NCBI GenBank assembly: GCA_031552765.1
Contig: JAVBME010000021.1
Location: 1 to 44,884 of the forward strand
Direction: 5' to 3'
DNA from: JAVBME01 sp031552765
Lineage (GTDB): Bacteria > Bacillota > Negativicutes > Acidaminococcales > JAISLQ01
DNA length: 44,884 bases
Shown: positions 7,524 through 15,912 of the stretch, one piece after another
Layout of the letters: each line of letters starts with the position of its first letter
Position numbering within the stretch: the stretch's first letter is position 1
Made by a program: the position numbers and the translations under genes
The notes under the pieces: generated by a model
Told to the model about the DNA's origin: nothing
The model's input: the letters and a program-made list of their open reading frames with translations, nothing else
Databases searched by the model: none

Positions 7524-8347
7524 AATGCTAAAGCCAACTCCTCGTCACTGATAATATCCGGCAAAGCTATCCCTCTTTGCCTGAGAAAACACGCCACCTG
7601 GGCAGCCAGCGGCGCCTCAAGACCCAGTTTCTCCAATTCTTCCGCCTGGGAAAATATCTCCCTGGGCGGCCCCGTCTTTATCAAACGCCCTTCACTCATG
7701 ACAGCTACCCGGTCGAATAAAGCGGCTTCATGCATGAAATGGGTTATATATATCACTGTGATTCCTTTAGTTTTATTAAGTTCCAAAACGGTGGACAGCA
7801 CTTCCTTTTTCCCTATCGGGTCAAGCATCGCCGTCACCTCGTCAAGCACCATGCAGTCAGGCTCAAGCGCCAACACGCCAGCTATCGCCACGCGCTGCTT
7901 CTGCCCGCCGCTGAGCATATGCGGCGCCTGCTTGCGGTAATCTTCCATGCGCACTACCGACAGCGCTTTTGCCACGCGCTTTTTTATGTCTTCCGGCGGG
8001 ACGCCTATATTTTCCGGGCCAAAAGCCACGTCTTCTTCCACCAGCGCCGCTACTATTTGATTGTCCGGGTTTTGGAAAACCATACCTACTTTTTGCCTGA
8101 TCGCCCAGGTATTTTGCATATCCTTGCTGTCCATGCCTTCTATCAGGCAATGCCCTGCCGTCGGCAGCAAAAGAGCGTTCAAATGTTTGGCCAAGGTCGA
8201 CTTGCCCGAACCGTTAGTACCGATTATAGCGAGCGATTCTCCCCGCTTTACACTGAGAGAAATATCTATAAGGGCGTTTATCTCTTCATTGTCCGCAGTC
8301 TTGTAACTGTGGCAAAGGTTCTCCAATACTATGAGGTCGTCTTGCAT
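7514..8347 (-). CDS. ecfA1: ECF transporter ATPase EcfA1
   Basis: First ATPase of the ECF module (277 aa). Walker A is GTNGSGKST, the Q-loop is VFQNPDNQIVAALVEEDVAFGPEN (shown in two parts: VFQNPDNQ and EEDVAFGPEN), the signature LSGGQKQRVAIAG, Walker B CMVLDEVTAMLD and switch His in YITHFMHEA. The VTAMLD in place of EPTAGLD after Walker B is characteristic of EcfA1. AGGAGG lies just before its ATG. It starts 146 nt after the end of rplQ, past that operon's terminator-like hairpin; I see no convincing separate promoter. Confidence 0.96.
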   Translation of the reverse strand: MQDDLIVLENLCHSYKTADNEEINALIDISLSVKRGESLAIIGTNGSGKSTLAKHLNALLLPTAGHCLIEGMDSKDMQNTWAIRQKVGMVFQNPDNQIVAALVEEDVAFGPENIGVPPEDIKKRVAKALSVVRMEDYRKQAPHMLSGGQKQRVAIAGVLALEPDCMVLDEVTAMLDPIGKKEVLSTVLELNKTKGITVIYITHFMHEAALFDRVAVMSEGRLIKTGPPREIFSQAEELEKLGLEAPLAAQVACFLRQRGIALPDIISDEELALALCR

Positions 8348-8454
8348 GTAATCCTCCTGGCTGCATGTTTATTGCACTTACAATGTCAAACTTTTCAAAA
8401 AAGCCCGCTTCTTCCAGAGAAAACCGACTTTTTTCAATAGTTTACAAAAATAGC

Positions 8455-8480
8455 AAACAGGGGCGGTATCGACCGCCCCT
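8455..8480 (-). terminator. Terminator-like hairpin after rplQ
   Basis: GGGGCGGT and ACCGCCCC (8460-8479) form an 8-bp GC-rich stem just after the rplQ stop on the minus strand, followed by TGTTTGCTATTTTTG. The T run is broken, so termination may be partial, letting the ecf genes be read from the ribosomal operon. Confidence 0.65.
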
Positions 8481-8493
8481 TCACAAAACCAGT

Positions 8494-8832
8494 TTATACC
8501 AATTCGATTATCGCCATTTCGGCAGCGTCGCCTTTTCTGGGTCCCAGTTTGTAAACACGGGTATACCCGCCTTGGCGATCTTTGTATTTAGGCGCGATCT
8601 CTTCAAACAGTTTTTTGACTACTTCTTCACTCATGAGAAACGCCAAAGCCTGACGGCGGGCATGCAGATCCCCGCGTTTGGCCAGAGTAATGAACTTGCC
8701 GGCCAGAGACCCGATTTCCTTAGCTTTGGTTTCAGTGGTCTCTATCTTCTCATGTTGGAAAAAAGAGGTCAGCATACTGCGAAACAGCGCTTTCCTGGCA
8801 CTGGAGTCACGCCCCAATTTTCTGTAAGCCAT
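8494..8832 (-). CDS. rplQ: Ribosomal protein L17 (50S)
   Basis: L17 of 112 residues, beginning MAYRKLGRDSSARKALFRSM and ending GDAAEMAIIELV, both typical. It sits near the exit-tunnel rim of the 50S subunit. It is the last gene of the alpha operon, 12 nt after rpoA, and a GC-rich hairpin follows. The short Bacillota form lacks the C-terminal extension of some relatives. Confidence 0.98.
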   Translation of the reverse strand: MAYRKLGRDSSARKALFRSMLTSFFQHEKIETTETKAKEIGSLAGKFITLAKRGDLHARRQALAFLMSEEVVKKLFEEIAPKYKDRQGGYTRVYKLGPRKGDAAEMAIIELV

Positions 8833-8844
8833 GCCTTTTCCCCC

Positions 8845-9798
8845 TTAATCGTAGGTGCTCTCCCGGAAAGAAACTCCCAGGTCGAACAATTTTTTCTTGA
8901 TCTCTTCCAGGGATTTCCTGCCGAGATTTCTTACCTTCATCATGTCTTCTTCGGTCTTTTGTGTCAGTTCGTCCACAGTATTTATGCCTGCCCTTTTGAG
9001 GCAGTTATGCGAACGCACAGATAGATCCAAATCATCTATAGTCATCTGGGTCCCAGTCGGAGCCTGCGGGGCTGACGGTTCGTCAACAACGCCCTGCACT
9101 TGCGGCGACGGTGTGCCCAGTTCCTGGAACAATCTCAGGTAACCGATCATTATATCGGCGGCTTTCGAGACCGCATCACCCGGTGATACGCTGCCGTCCG
9201 TCCATACCTCGAGCGTAAGTTTGTCATAGTTGGTGACATTGCCCACGCGGGTATCTGTAACGGCAAATTTCACGCGGACGATCGGCGAATATATGCTATC
9301 CACCGGTATCACGCCGATTACATGTTCAGGCTGCTTGTTCTTTTCCGCCGACACATAACCCGTGCCGTTATCGACATATATTTCCATACTCAAACGCCCG
9401 TCTTTGTCGAGAGTAGCTATCTCGAGCTCCGGGTTGAGTATCTCCACATCCGGGTCCGTCTTGATATCGCCGGCTGTTACCACCTGCTCGCCTGACGCCT
9501 CTATGCGAATGACCTTGGGCTCATCACAATACATCTTGAGGCAAAGCCCTTTTATGTTGAGGATGATATCAGTAACGTCTTCTTTTACGCCCGGCAATGT
9601 GGAAAACTCGTGCAACACGCCGTCTATTTTCACCGCAGTCACCGCCGCGCCCGGCAAAGAAGACAATAATACCCGCCTCAAACTATTCCCAAGAGTAATG
9701 CCGTAACCACGTTCCAGCGGTTCCCAGACAAACTTGCCATAGCGTCCGTCCTCACTGAGTTCGGCTGTCGCCATTTTAGGCTTTTCTATCTCTATCAT
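8845..9798 (-). CDS. rpoA: RNA polymerase alpha subunit
   Basis: Alpha (317 aa) starts polymerase assembly and contacts UP elements and activators. The N-terminal domain has the ITLGNSLRRVLLSSLPGAAV assembly motif; an acidic, proline-rich linker (QVQGVVDEPSAPQAPTG) leads to the C-terminal domain with LSVRSHNCLKRAGI and VRNLGRKSLEEIKKKL. The frame is open to 9879 but the ATG at 9798 has AGGAGGG upstream and matches the family start. The 96-nt gap to rpsK contains only a small hairpin (CCTGG/CCAGG) and no rpsD. Confidence 0.98.
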   Translation of the reverse strand: MIEIEKPKMATAELSEDGRYGKFVWEPLERGYGITLGNSLRRVLLSSLPGAAVTAVKIDGVLHEFSTLPGVKEDVTDIILNIKGLCLKMYCDEPKVIRIEASGEQVVTAGDIKTDPDVEILNPELEIATLDKDGRLSMEIYVDNGTGYVSAEKNKQPEHVIGVIPVDSIYSPIVRVKFAVTDTRVGNVTNYDKLTLEVWTDGSVSPGDAVSKAADIMIGYLRLFQELGTPSPQVQGVVDEPSAPQAPTGTQMTIDDLDLSVRSHNCLKRAGINTVDELTQKTEEDMMKVRNLGRKSLEEIKKKLFDLGVSFRESTYD

Positions 9799-9894
9799 GA
9801 AAACCCTCCTCTTGGCATACGTATTTTGTTCATATACTTTATCGTACGCCCCTGGAAAATAACCAGGTGCATAACGCACTTTCTGCCGCTAAGA

Positions 9895-10290
9895 TCAGAC
9901 GCGTCTTCTCTTAGGCGGACGGCAGCCGTTATGCGGAATGGGGGTAACATCCCTGATAGAATTGACTTCAAGGCCGGTCGCCTGTAGCGAACGGATAGCA
10001 GCCTCACGGCCGGAACCCGGGCCTTTAACAAATACTTCCACCTGCTTGAGGCCATGTTCCATGGCAGCCTTGGCAGCCTGCTCGGCAGCCATCTGCGCGG
10101 CAAACGGGGTGGATTTCCTTGAGCCTCTGAATCCCAGACCACCGGACGAGGCCCAGCTGATGGCATTACCTCTTACATCGGTAATGGTAATGATAGTGTT
10201 GTTGAAAGTAGAGCGGATATGGGCAACTCCGTGCTCTATATTTTTACGCTCTTTACGTTTTGTGCGGACAACTTTTTTTGCAGCAGCCAC
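9895..10290 (-). CDS. rpsK: Ribosomal protein S11 (30S)
   Basis: S11 (131 aa) of the 30S platform, near the Shine-Dalgarno helix. Conserved segments are GVAHIRSTFNNTIITITD, SSGGLGFRGSRKSTPFAAQ and the end DVTPIPHNGCRPPKRRRV. It follows rpsM by 26 nt. The following gene is rpoA rather than rpsD, so the alpha operon here lacks its usual S4 regulator. Confidence 0.98.
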   Translation of the reverse strand: MAAAKKVVRTKRKERKNIEHGVAHIRSTFNNTIITITDVRGNAISWASSGGLGFRGSRKSTPFAAQMAAEQAAKAAMEHGLKQVEVFVKGPGSGREAAIRSLQATGLEVNSIRDVTPIPHNGCRPPKRRRV

Positions 10291-10316
10291 TTAGATTAAT
10301 CCCTCCTTTTTACGGC

Positions 10317-10685
10317 CTATTTCTTTCTGCCGCCTACAGTGCGTTTCGGGCCTTTCCGGGTACGGGCGTTTGTTTTCGTCCGCTGCCCGCGCACAGGAAG
10401 ACCTGCACGGTGACGGCGTCCGCGGTAACAGCCTATTTCGATGAGGCGCTTTATGTTGAGCGACTCTTCACGCCGAAGGTCGCCTTCGGTCTTATAATCT
10501 TTGTCGATAGTCTCACGCAGTTTAGAAATTTCTTCCTCGGTCAGATCGCGCACGCGCGTATCAGGATTGATCTTGGTCTTGCCGAGTATTTCCCGGGAAA
10601 GAGTCAGGCCTATGCCATAAATGTACGGCAGGGCGTACTCTATACGTTTATCCCTGGGTAAATCCACGCCAGAAATACGTGCCAT
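10317..10685 (-). CDS. rpsM: Ribosomal protein S13 (30S)
   Basis: S13 (122 aa) sits in the 30S head and contacts the 50S and P-site tRNA. It begins MARISGVDLPRDKRIEYAL, has YIYGIGLTLSREIL (helix-hairpin-like), and ends with the conserved GLPVRGQRTKTNARTRKGP motif and a basic tail. AGGAGGT lies just ahead of the ATG, and rpmJ ends 18 nt upstream. Confidence 0.98.
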   Translation of the reverse strand: MARISGVDLPRDKRIEYALPYIYGIGLTLSREILGKTKINPDTRVRDLTEEEISKLRETIDKDYKTEGDLRREESLNIKRLIEIGCYRGRRHRAGLPVRGQRTKTNARTRKGPKRTVGGRKK

Positions 10686-10703
10686 CTAAAAAGCACCTCC
10701 TTT

Positions 10704-10817
10704 TCAGCCTTGTTTTTGTTTATGCTTGGGATTTTCACAGATGACCATGACATTTCCCTTGCGTTTTATTACTTTACATTTTTCACAAATGGGTTTGACA
10801 GATGGTCTAACCTTCAT
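10704..10817 (-). CDS. rpmJ: Ribosomal protein L36 (50S), zinc type
   Basis: A 37-residue protein beginning MKVRPSVKPICEKCKVIKR and ending NPKHKQKQG. Cys11, Cys14, Cys27 and His32 form the zinc site of the C+ form of L36. AGGAGGT sits about 7 nt before the ATG at 10817. It lies between infA and rpsM, its standard place. Genomes with the zinc form often also carry a zinc-free copy elsewhere for zinc limitation. Confidence 0.97.
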   Translation of the reverse strand: MKVRPSVKPICEKCKVIKRKGNVMVICENPKHKQKQG

Positions 10818-10849
10818 GATGTAAACCTCCTATAGCCTTGGCCGCACTA

Positions 10850-11068
10850 TTATTTAAAGCGGTAAGTGATGCGCCCGCGATTCAAATCGTAGGGAGTCAG
10901 CTCCACAGTGACTTTGTCGCCGGGCAAGATTTTTATGAAATTCATACGGATCTTGCCGGATATGTGAGCTAAAATCACATGGCCGTTCTCCAGCTTTACC
11001 TGGAACATTGCGTTCGGCAAAGCCTCCACGATCGTACCCTCAACTTCTATTGCATCCTGTTTGGACAC
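10850..11068 (-). CDS. infA: Translation initiation factor IF-1
   Basis: IF-1 (72 aa) is a single S1-like OB fold that blocks the 30S A site during initiation. The whole protein matches the family: SKQDAIEVEGTIVEALPN at the start, GHVILAHISGKIRMNFIKI in the middle, and LTPYDLNRGRITYRFK at the end. It starts with GTG at 11068, preceded by GAGGAGGT. It lies 40 nt after map; no small KOW gene separates them as in some relatives. Confidence 0.98.
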   Translation of the reverse strand: MSKQDAIEVEGTIVEALPNAMFQVKLENGHVILAHISGKIRMNFIKILPGDKVTVELTPYDLNRGRITYRFK

Positions 11069-11108
11069 GTGTTTTACCTCCTCATGGCAGTAGTTAACAG
11101 ATCGCCCG

Positions 11109-11855
11109 TCAAATCCTGGTTAATATCTCCGGGCCTTCTTCAGTGATGGCCACAGTATGTTCAAAATGGGCTGAAAGCTTCCCGTCGAGCGTTACCACAG
11201 TCCAATTGTCGGGCAGTGTCTTTACCTTGTAGGTGCCAAGGTTTATCATCGGCTCTATGGCCAACACCATTCCCACTTTTAAGACCGGGCCCTGTTCTAT
11301 AGGGCCATGGTTTGGTATCTGAGGCTCCTCATGCATCTTCCTGCCGATGCCGTGCCCGACATAATCGCGCACCACGCCAAATCCGGCAGCCTCCGCATGC
11401 ATTTGTATAGCGCTAGAAATGGCGCCTAAACGGTTGCCCGCGACCGCCCCTTCTATACCCTTATACAAAGACTCTTCGGTAATCTTCAACAGATTGGCCG
11501 CTTCGTCGGAAATCTTACCTACCGGGAAGGTCTTGGCAGCATCGCCATTGTAGCCGTTTATCAGCGAACCGATATCAGCGCTGACGATATCGCCCTCTTT
11601 GAGCTTTCTTTTGCCAGGTATACCGTGTACCACTTCAGAATTTACCGAAAGACAGATGTTGCCGGGAAAACCGTACAGCCCTTTAAAAGCAGGGACTGCG
11701 CCTTCTTTGAGTATCGCTTTTCTGGCGATCTCGTCAAGCTCGCCTGTCGTAACTCCCGGTTCGACAGCTTTTTCCACCGCCAAAAGCGCCAGGGCCACTA
11801 TCCTGCCCGCTTCGCGCATGAGTTGTATTTCCCGTGCCGATTTTAAGATAACCAT
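11109..11855 (-). CDS. map: Methionine aminopeptidase, type I
   Basis: Map (248 aa) removes the initiator Met from nascent proteins with small second residues. The five metal ligands are visible in context: Asp in SADIGSLINGYNGD (two Asp), His in YVGHGIGRKMHEEP, Glu in AIEPMINLG, and Glu in AHFEHTVAITEEGP. There is no N-terminal zinc-finger extension, so it is the short type Ia. Its ATG overlaps the adk stop (TAATG), giving coupled translation. Confidence 0.98.
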   Translation of the reverse strand: MVILKSAREIQLMREAGRIVALALLAVEKAVEPGVTTGELDEIARKAILKEGAVPAFKGLYGFPGNICLSVNSEVVHGIPGKRKLKEGDIVSADIGSLINGYNGDAAKTFPVGKISDEAANLLKITEESLYKGIEGAVAGNRLGAISSAIQMHAEAAGFGVVRDYVGHGIGRKMHEEPQIPNHGPIEQGPVLKVGMVLAIEPMINLGTYKVKTLPDNWTVVTLDGKLSAHFEHTVAITEEGPEILTRI

Positions 11856-12505
11856 TATTTCTTACCACTTAGACTGGCGGTAACCTCGGCAAAAACTTTG
11901 TCTATAGGCTGCATACCGTCGATCTTTATGTAAAGCCCCTGTTTCTTGTAATAATCGATCAGAGGGCTTGTCTGGTCATGGTAAACTTCCAGACGTTTTT
12001 TTACAGTATCTTCCTTGTCGTCGTCACGCTGATAAAGCGCGCCCGCGCATTTATCACAGATATCTTCGTTCTTGCTGGGATTGAACTCTACATGGTAGGT
12101 CGCCCCACAAGCCTTGCAGATGCGCCTCCCGACCACACGGCGGGTAAGTTCGCTGTCCGGCACTACAATATCGATGACGCCGCTTAAGGTTATACCAAGG
12201 TCTTGTAACGTCTCGTCCAAAGCTTTGGCCTGTTCGCCCGTACGGGGAAAACCGTCGAGGATAAAGCCTTTTTCGCACTCCGGCTTGGACAAGCCTTCTC
12301 TGACAATGCCGATAGTAACAGAGTCAGGCACCAGTTGCCCGGCATCCATATACTTTTTGGCTTCCTTGCCAAGTTCAGTGCCCTGTTTGACCGCCGCCCG
12401 GAACATGTCGCCAGTAGAAATATGGGGGATTTTATACTTTTCCACCAGTTTTTCCGCCTGCGTGCCCTTTCCAGCGCCCGGAGGGCCCATAAGTAATATG
12501 AACAT
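11855..12505 (-). CDS. adk: Adenylate kinase with zinc lid
   Basis: Adenylate kinase (216 aa) interconverts ATP + AMP and 2 ADP. The P-loop is GPPGAGKGTQAEKL, the AMP site STGDMFRAAVK and GFPRT. The lid carries two Cys pairs (CKAC and CDKC, about residues 130-155) that bind zinc, as in Gram-positive enzymes. It starts 11 nt after secY and ends in a TAATG overlap with map, the usual secY-adk-map order. Confidence 0.98.
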   Translation of the reverse strand: MFILLMGPPGAGKGTQAEKLVEKYKIPHISTGDMFRAAVKQGTELGKEAKKYMDAGQLVPDSVTIGIVREGLSKPECEKGFILDGFPRTGEQAKALDETLQDLGITLSGVIDIVVPDSELTRRVVGRRICKACGATYHVEFNPSKNEDICDKCAGALYQRDDDKEDTVKKRLEVYHDQTSPLIDYYKKQGLYIKIDGMQPIDKVFAEVTASLSGKK

Positions 12506-12516
12506 CTAACCGCCTC

Positions 12517-13773
12517 CTACTTCATGAAGCCCTGGTAGTGACGCATCAGCACCAAAGACTCTATCTGTTTCATCGTATCGAGCGCAACGCCGACTACGAT
12601 AAGAAGCGCCGTACCACCAAAGTATACCCCTTGAATACCGGTCAGCATAACAAGAAAATTCGGCAAGATGGCGATAAGCGCCAGGAATATCGCGCCGGCA
12701 AGGTTGATGCGGGTCATTATCTTCTGGAGATAATCCGCCGTCGATTTGCCCGGCCTGATACCCGGTATAAAGCCGCCGTATTTTTTCATGTTTTCCGCCA
12801 TATCAGGTATGTTCATGCTTATTTCCGAATAAAAATAGGTGAAGCCTATGATCATCAGCACATAAAGCGCTGTTTGCAGCGGTGTGCCCCAGGCAAACCA
12901 GCCAGCCACCATCTTGACCCACGGTATATCGACAAATTGCCCGATAGTTGTCGGGAACATCAGTACCGATGAAGCGAAAATGATAGGTATTACGCCGGCC
13001 TGGTTGACTTTGAGCGGTATATGGCTGGTGTGCCCGCCATACATTTTGCGCCCTACCACCCGTTTGGCGTAATGCACCGGAATCTTCCTGTTGCCCTGCT
13101 GGATAGCGATGACAAATACTATCATTGCCAGAGCGATCACTGCGAACAATATTACTTGCAGAATGTTGATGGTGTTGGCCTTGAGGTATTCAAGAATGAC
13201 CATGACGCCATCCGGCAGCCTAGATACCACGCCGGCGAAGATGATGAGCGATATACCGTTGCCAATGCCTTTTTGCGTTATCTGCTCGCCCATCCACATT
13301 AAGAGCACCGTACCGGCAGTCAAGGTAATCGCCACGATCATGATATTGAAAACACTTGGGTCATGCATAGCCGACCTGAGGCCAAAAGCCATACCGACAG
13401 CCTGCAAAAAGCCCAAAAGCACCGTACCGTAACGTGTATACTGCGATATGACCTTGCGCCCTTCCGCGCCTTCTTTACTCAGCTTTTCAAGATGTGGAAC
13501 CACTACTGTGAGAAGCTGCAAGATAATCGAGGCGTTGATATAAGGCGTTATACTCATGGCAAAAATCGAAAACTTACTCAAGGCGCCGCCGGCAAACAAA
13601 TCGAGGAGGCCGAACAAATTGCCGCTGGCAAACAGCTGCTCGATAGCCGACGGGTCAACTCCGGGTACCGGTATATGGGCGCCCAGCCTAAATACCATGA
13701 ACATGCCGAGAGTGAAGAAAACTTTTTGCCTTAATTCAGTGATCCTAACGATGTTGCCAAGGGAAGAAAGCAA
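12517..13773 (-). CDS. secY: Preprotein translocase subunit SecY
   Basis: SecY (418 aa) forms the Sec channel with SecE and SecG. Ten hydrophobic segments are expected and visible, with FRLGAHIPVPGVDP after TM1, the plug region SKFSIFAMSITPYINASIILQ (in two pieces SKFSIFAMSI, TPYINASIILQ) and the cytoplasmic loop IRPGKSTADYLQKIM. It starts with TTG at 13773, directly after the rplO TAG, with AGAGGTGA correctly spaced upstream inside rplO. The TTG start and overlap imply coupling to L15 translation. Confidence 0.97.
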   Translation of the reverse strand: MLSSLGNIVRITELRQKVFFTLGMFMVFRLGAHIPVPGVDPSAIEQLFASGNLFGLLDLFAGGALSKFSIFAMSITPYINASIILQLLTVVVPHLEKLSKEGAEGRKVISQYTRYGTVLLGFLQAVGMAFGLRSAMHDPSVFNIMIVAITLTAGTVLLMWMGEQITQKGIGNGISLIIFAGVVSRLPDGVMVILEYLKANTINILQVILFAVIALAMIVFVIAIQQGNRKIPVHYAKRVVGRKMYGGHTSHIPLKVNQAGVIPIIFASSVLMFPTTIGQFVDIPWVKMVAGWFAWGTPLQTALYVLMIIGFTYFYSEISMNIPDMAENMKKYGGFIPGIRPGKSTADYLQKIMTRINLAGAIFLALIAILPNFLVMLTGIQGVYFGGTALLIVVGVALDTMKQIESLVLMRHYQGFMK

Positions 13774-14214
13774 CTAAATCACCTCTACTTTTCCGCCGGC
13801 GGCCAGGATCTTCTCCTCTGCGCTTTTGGAAAAGCCCATGGCCTGGACAGTCAGGGATTTGGACAATTCGCCGTTCCCGAGGACTCTCACACCATCGCGC
13901 ACATTTTTTACCAAACCACATTCTATCAACATAACCGGGTCTACTACCGTACCGTTTTCAAAACAGTTGAGCATCCCGACATTCACTTCGACAAAGTCTT
14001 TGCCGAATTTATTGTAAAATCCGCGCTTCGGGAGCCTCAGGTATAAAGGCCTTTGACCGCCTTCAAAACCCGGGCGGGTACCGCCGCCGCTCCTGGCATT
14101 TTGGCCTTTATGGCCTCTGCCGGAAGTTTTGCCGAGCCCTGAGCCCAGACCGCGTCCCACACGGACTCTTTTCTTTTGCGAGCCCGGCGCTGGCGATAAC
14201 TCGTGTAATTTCAT
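13774..14214 (-). CDS. rplO: Ribosomal protein L15 (50S)
   Basis: L15 (146 aa) is an early 50S assembly protein. The glycine-rich N-terminal tail is typical (KKRVRVGRGLGSGLGKTSGR, then HKGQNARSGGG), followed by the globular part with the FNKFGKDF-like YNKFGKDFVEVN. The last residues (AAGGKVEVI) match the family end. It lies 17 nt after rpmD; its stop touches the secY TTG. Confidence 0.98.
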   Translation of the reverse strand: MKLHELSPAPGSQKKRVRVGRGLGSGLGKTSGRGHKGQNARSGGGTRPGFEGGQRPLYLRLPKRGFYNKFGKDFVEVNVGMLNCFENGTVVDPVMLIECGLVKNVRDGVRVLGNGELSKSLTVQAMGFSKSAEEKILAAGGKVEVI

Positions 14215-14231
14215 GCTGGCACCTCCTCGTC

Positions 14232-14417
14232 TTAAGCTTCTACTTCTTCAACAACCACCAAATGCTCCACTTTGCGGATCATGCCACGGATGGTCGGCGT
14301 GTCGTTTTTTATCGCGATACTATTGGTTTTGCCCAGGCCAAGCGCCCTGACGGTCGCCCTTTGGTCTTCGGGCCGGCCGATAAGGCTCCTTTTGAGCGTT
14401 ACTTTAAGTTGTTTCAT
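14232..14417 (-). CDS. rpmD: Ribosomal protein L30 (50S)
   Basis: L30 in the short bacterial form (61 aa). It begins MKQLKVTLKRSLIGRPEDQ and has VRALGLGKTNSIAIKNDTP and GMIRKVEHLV. The frame extends to 14462, but the ATG at 14417 matches the family and has GGAGGCTAA upstream. The last residues VVVEEVEA are a slightly longer acidic tail than the common form. It lies between rpsE and rplO. Confidence 0.97.
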   Translation of the reverse strand: MKQLKVTLKRSLIGRPEDQRATVRALGLGKTNSIAIKNDTPTIRGMIRKVEHLVVVEEVEA

Positions 14418-14430
14418 CAATTTAGCCTCC

Positions 14431-14931
14431 TTAGCCCAAAAGTTCCTGGACGGTTTTGCCACGCAATTGCGCTACTTCTTCCGCCCTCTTTAATTTGGTC
14501 AGGCCGTCTAAAGTCGCCCGGACAACATTATTAGGGTTTGCGCTCCCCAGGGATTTTGTCAATATATCGTGTACACCGGCCAGCTCTAAGACGGCACGCA
14601 CAGCGCCGCCGGCGATAACGCCGGTACCTTTGGAAGCAGGTTTCAACAGTACGCGGCCTGCGCCAAATTCGCCCGTTATTTCATGCGGGATGGTCGTTTC
14701 AACAACAGGAACAGTGATGAGGTTTTTCTTGGCGTCTTCAACGCCTTTACGTATAGCTTCCGGCACTTCGGCAGCTTTGCCAAGGCCCATGCCAACATGG
14801 CCGTTCTCATCGCCCACTACCACCAGAGCGCTAAAGGAAAACCTACGGCCGCCTTTAACGACTTTGGCTACGCGGTTAATGAACACGACCCGTTCCTTAA
14901 GATCAAGGTCTTTATAGTCAATATTCGCCAC
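14431..14931 (-). CDS. rpsE: Ribosomal protein S5 (30S)
   Basis: S5 (166 aa) takes part in decoding fidelity. The dsRNA-binding fold shows VVKGGRRFSFSALVVVGDENG, then GHVGMGLGKAAEVPEAIRKG; the second half carries PASKGTGVIAGGAVRAVLEL and the SLGSANPNNVVRAT motif. The loop GGRRFSF where spectinomycin-resistance changes occur is wild type. It follows rplR by 16 nt. Confidence 0.98.
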   Translation of the reverse strand: MANIDYKDLDLKERVVFINRVAKVVKGGRRFSFSALVVVGDENGHVGMGLGKAAEVPEAIRKGVEDAKKNLITVPVVETTIPHEITGEFGAGRVLLKPASKGTGVIAGGAVRAVLELAGVHDILTKSLGSANPNNVVRATLDGLTKLKRAEEVAQLRGKTVQELLG

Positions 14932-14947
14932 TTATGTTCCTCCCTCC

Positions 14948-15310
14948 TTAAAAATCCAGACCCGCTTCGCGAGCCGCCGCGGCCAGAGCCGCGATACGTC
15001 CGTGATAAATATATCCTCCGCGGTCGAAGACCACGCTTTCAATGCCTTTAGCTTTGGCTTTTTCAGCCACGGCCTTGCCTACTGCTTTGGCCGCTTCTAT
15101 ATTGCCGCCGTTTTCCAGTTTAACGCCTTTATCAATGCTGCTGGCCGACACCAAAGTGCAACCGGCGACGTCATCGATGATCTGGGCGTATATATTGGCG
15201 GATGAGCGAAACACATTCAGGCGCGGCCGCTCGGCAGTACCCTTTATGGTCTTTCTCGCCCTAAGGTGCCGTTTTTTCCTTTTGGCCGCCTTGTCATATT
15301 GTTTGAACAA
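14948..15310 (-). CDS. rplR: Ribosomal protein L18 (50S)
   Basis: L18 binds 5S rRNA. The start choice matters: a GTG at 15319 abuts the AAGGAG site with no spacer, while TTG at 15310 lies 8 nt after it and gives the family start FKQYDKAAKRKKRHLRARKT. I therefore choose TTG (120 aa). TAERPRLNVFRSSANIYAQI, DRGGYIYHGRI and AAAREAGLDF are the standard motifs. Confidence 0.96.
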   Translation of the reverse strand: MFKQYDKAAKRKKRHLRARKTIKGTAERPRLNVFRSSANIYAQIIDDVAGCTLVSASSIDKGVKLENGGNIEAAKAVGKAVAEKAKAKGIESVVFDRGGYIYHGRIAALAAAAREAGLDF

Positions 15311-15336
15311 GATGCCCACTCCTTCCTATAACAGTC

Positions 15337-15885
15337 TTACTTCTTGCCTTTGGCGCCAGCTTTACCGGCTTTCCGTCTGATATGTTCGCCCTCGTATTTT
15401 ATGCCTTTGCCTTTATACGGCTCAGGCTTTCTGAGCGTCCTTATCTGTGCGGCGATCGCGCCCACAGTTTCTTTGTTGATACCGCTGACTACTATGCGGT
15501 TGGGGGCCGGCACTTCAAAACTGATGCCCTGGGGCGGCTCCACCACTACCGGATGGGAAAACCCGAGCGTCAGGTTGAGGTTGTTGCCAGCCTTGGCCGC
15601 GCGGTAACCGACGCCGGCGATTTCAAGGGTTTTGCTATAACCGGCGGATACGCCGACGACCATATTGTTGATGAGGGTACGCGAAAGTCCGTGCATAGCC
15701 CTGTGTTCCTTGTTGTCGGAAGGACGGCTCACTGTAAGCTGGCCGTTTTCCATTTCGATTTGCATATCTTTATGTATTTTACGGGAAAGTTCGCCTTTGG
15801 GACCTTTCACCGCCACAAGATTGTCTTCAACCTTTACTGTCACGCCACCGGGGATGACAATAGGCAGTCTTCCTATTCTGGACAC
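15337..15885 (-). CDS. rplF: Ribosomal protein L6 (50S)
   Basis: L6 (182 aa) has two similar domains and lies near the factor-binding site. It begins SRIGRLPIVIPGGVTV and carries VKGPKGELSRKIH, the second-domain NLTLGFSHPVVVEPP and the highly conserved RKPEPYKGKGIKYEGE. The start is GTG at 15885, with AGGAGGTGC upstream. It follows rpsH by 27 nt. Confidence 0.98.
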   Translation of the reverse strand: MSRIGRLPIVIPGGVTVKVEDNLVAVKGPKGELSRKIHKDMQIEMENGQLTVSRPSDNKEHRAMHGLSRTLINNMVVGVSAGYSKTLEIAGVGYRAAKAGNNLNLTLGFSHPVVVEPPQGISFEVPAPNRIVVSGINKETVGAIAAQIRTLRKPEPYKGKGIKYEGEHIRRKAGKAGAKGKK

Positions 15886-15912
15886 TTTTAGAGCACCTCC
15901 TTTTCCAAAACA

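Noticed and set aside
8348..8460. TTGACA upstream of ecfA1
   Set aside because: No acceptable -10 box at 16-18 nt, so I did not call a promoter; the ecf genes may be read from the ribosomal operon through the imperfect terminator.
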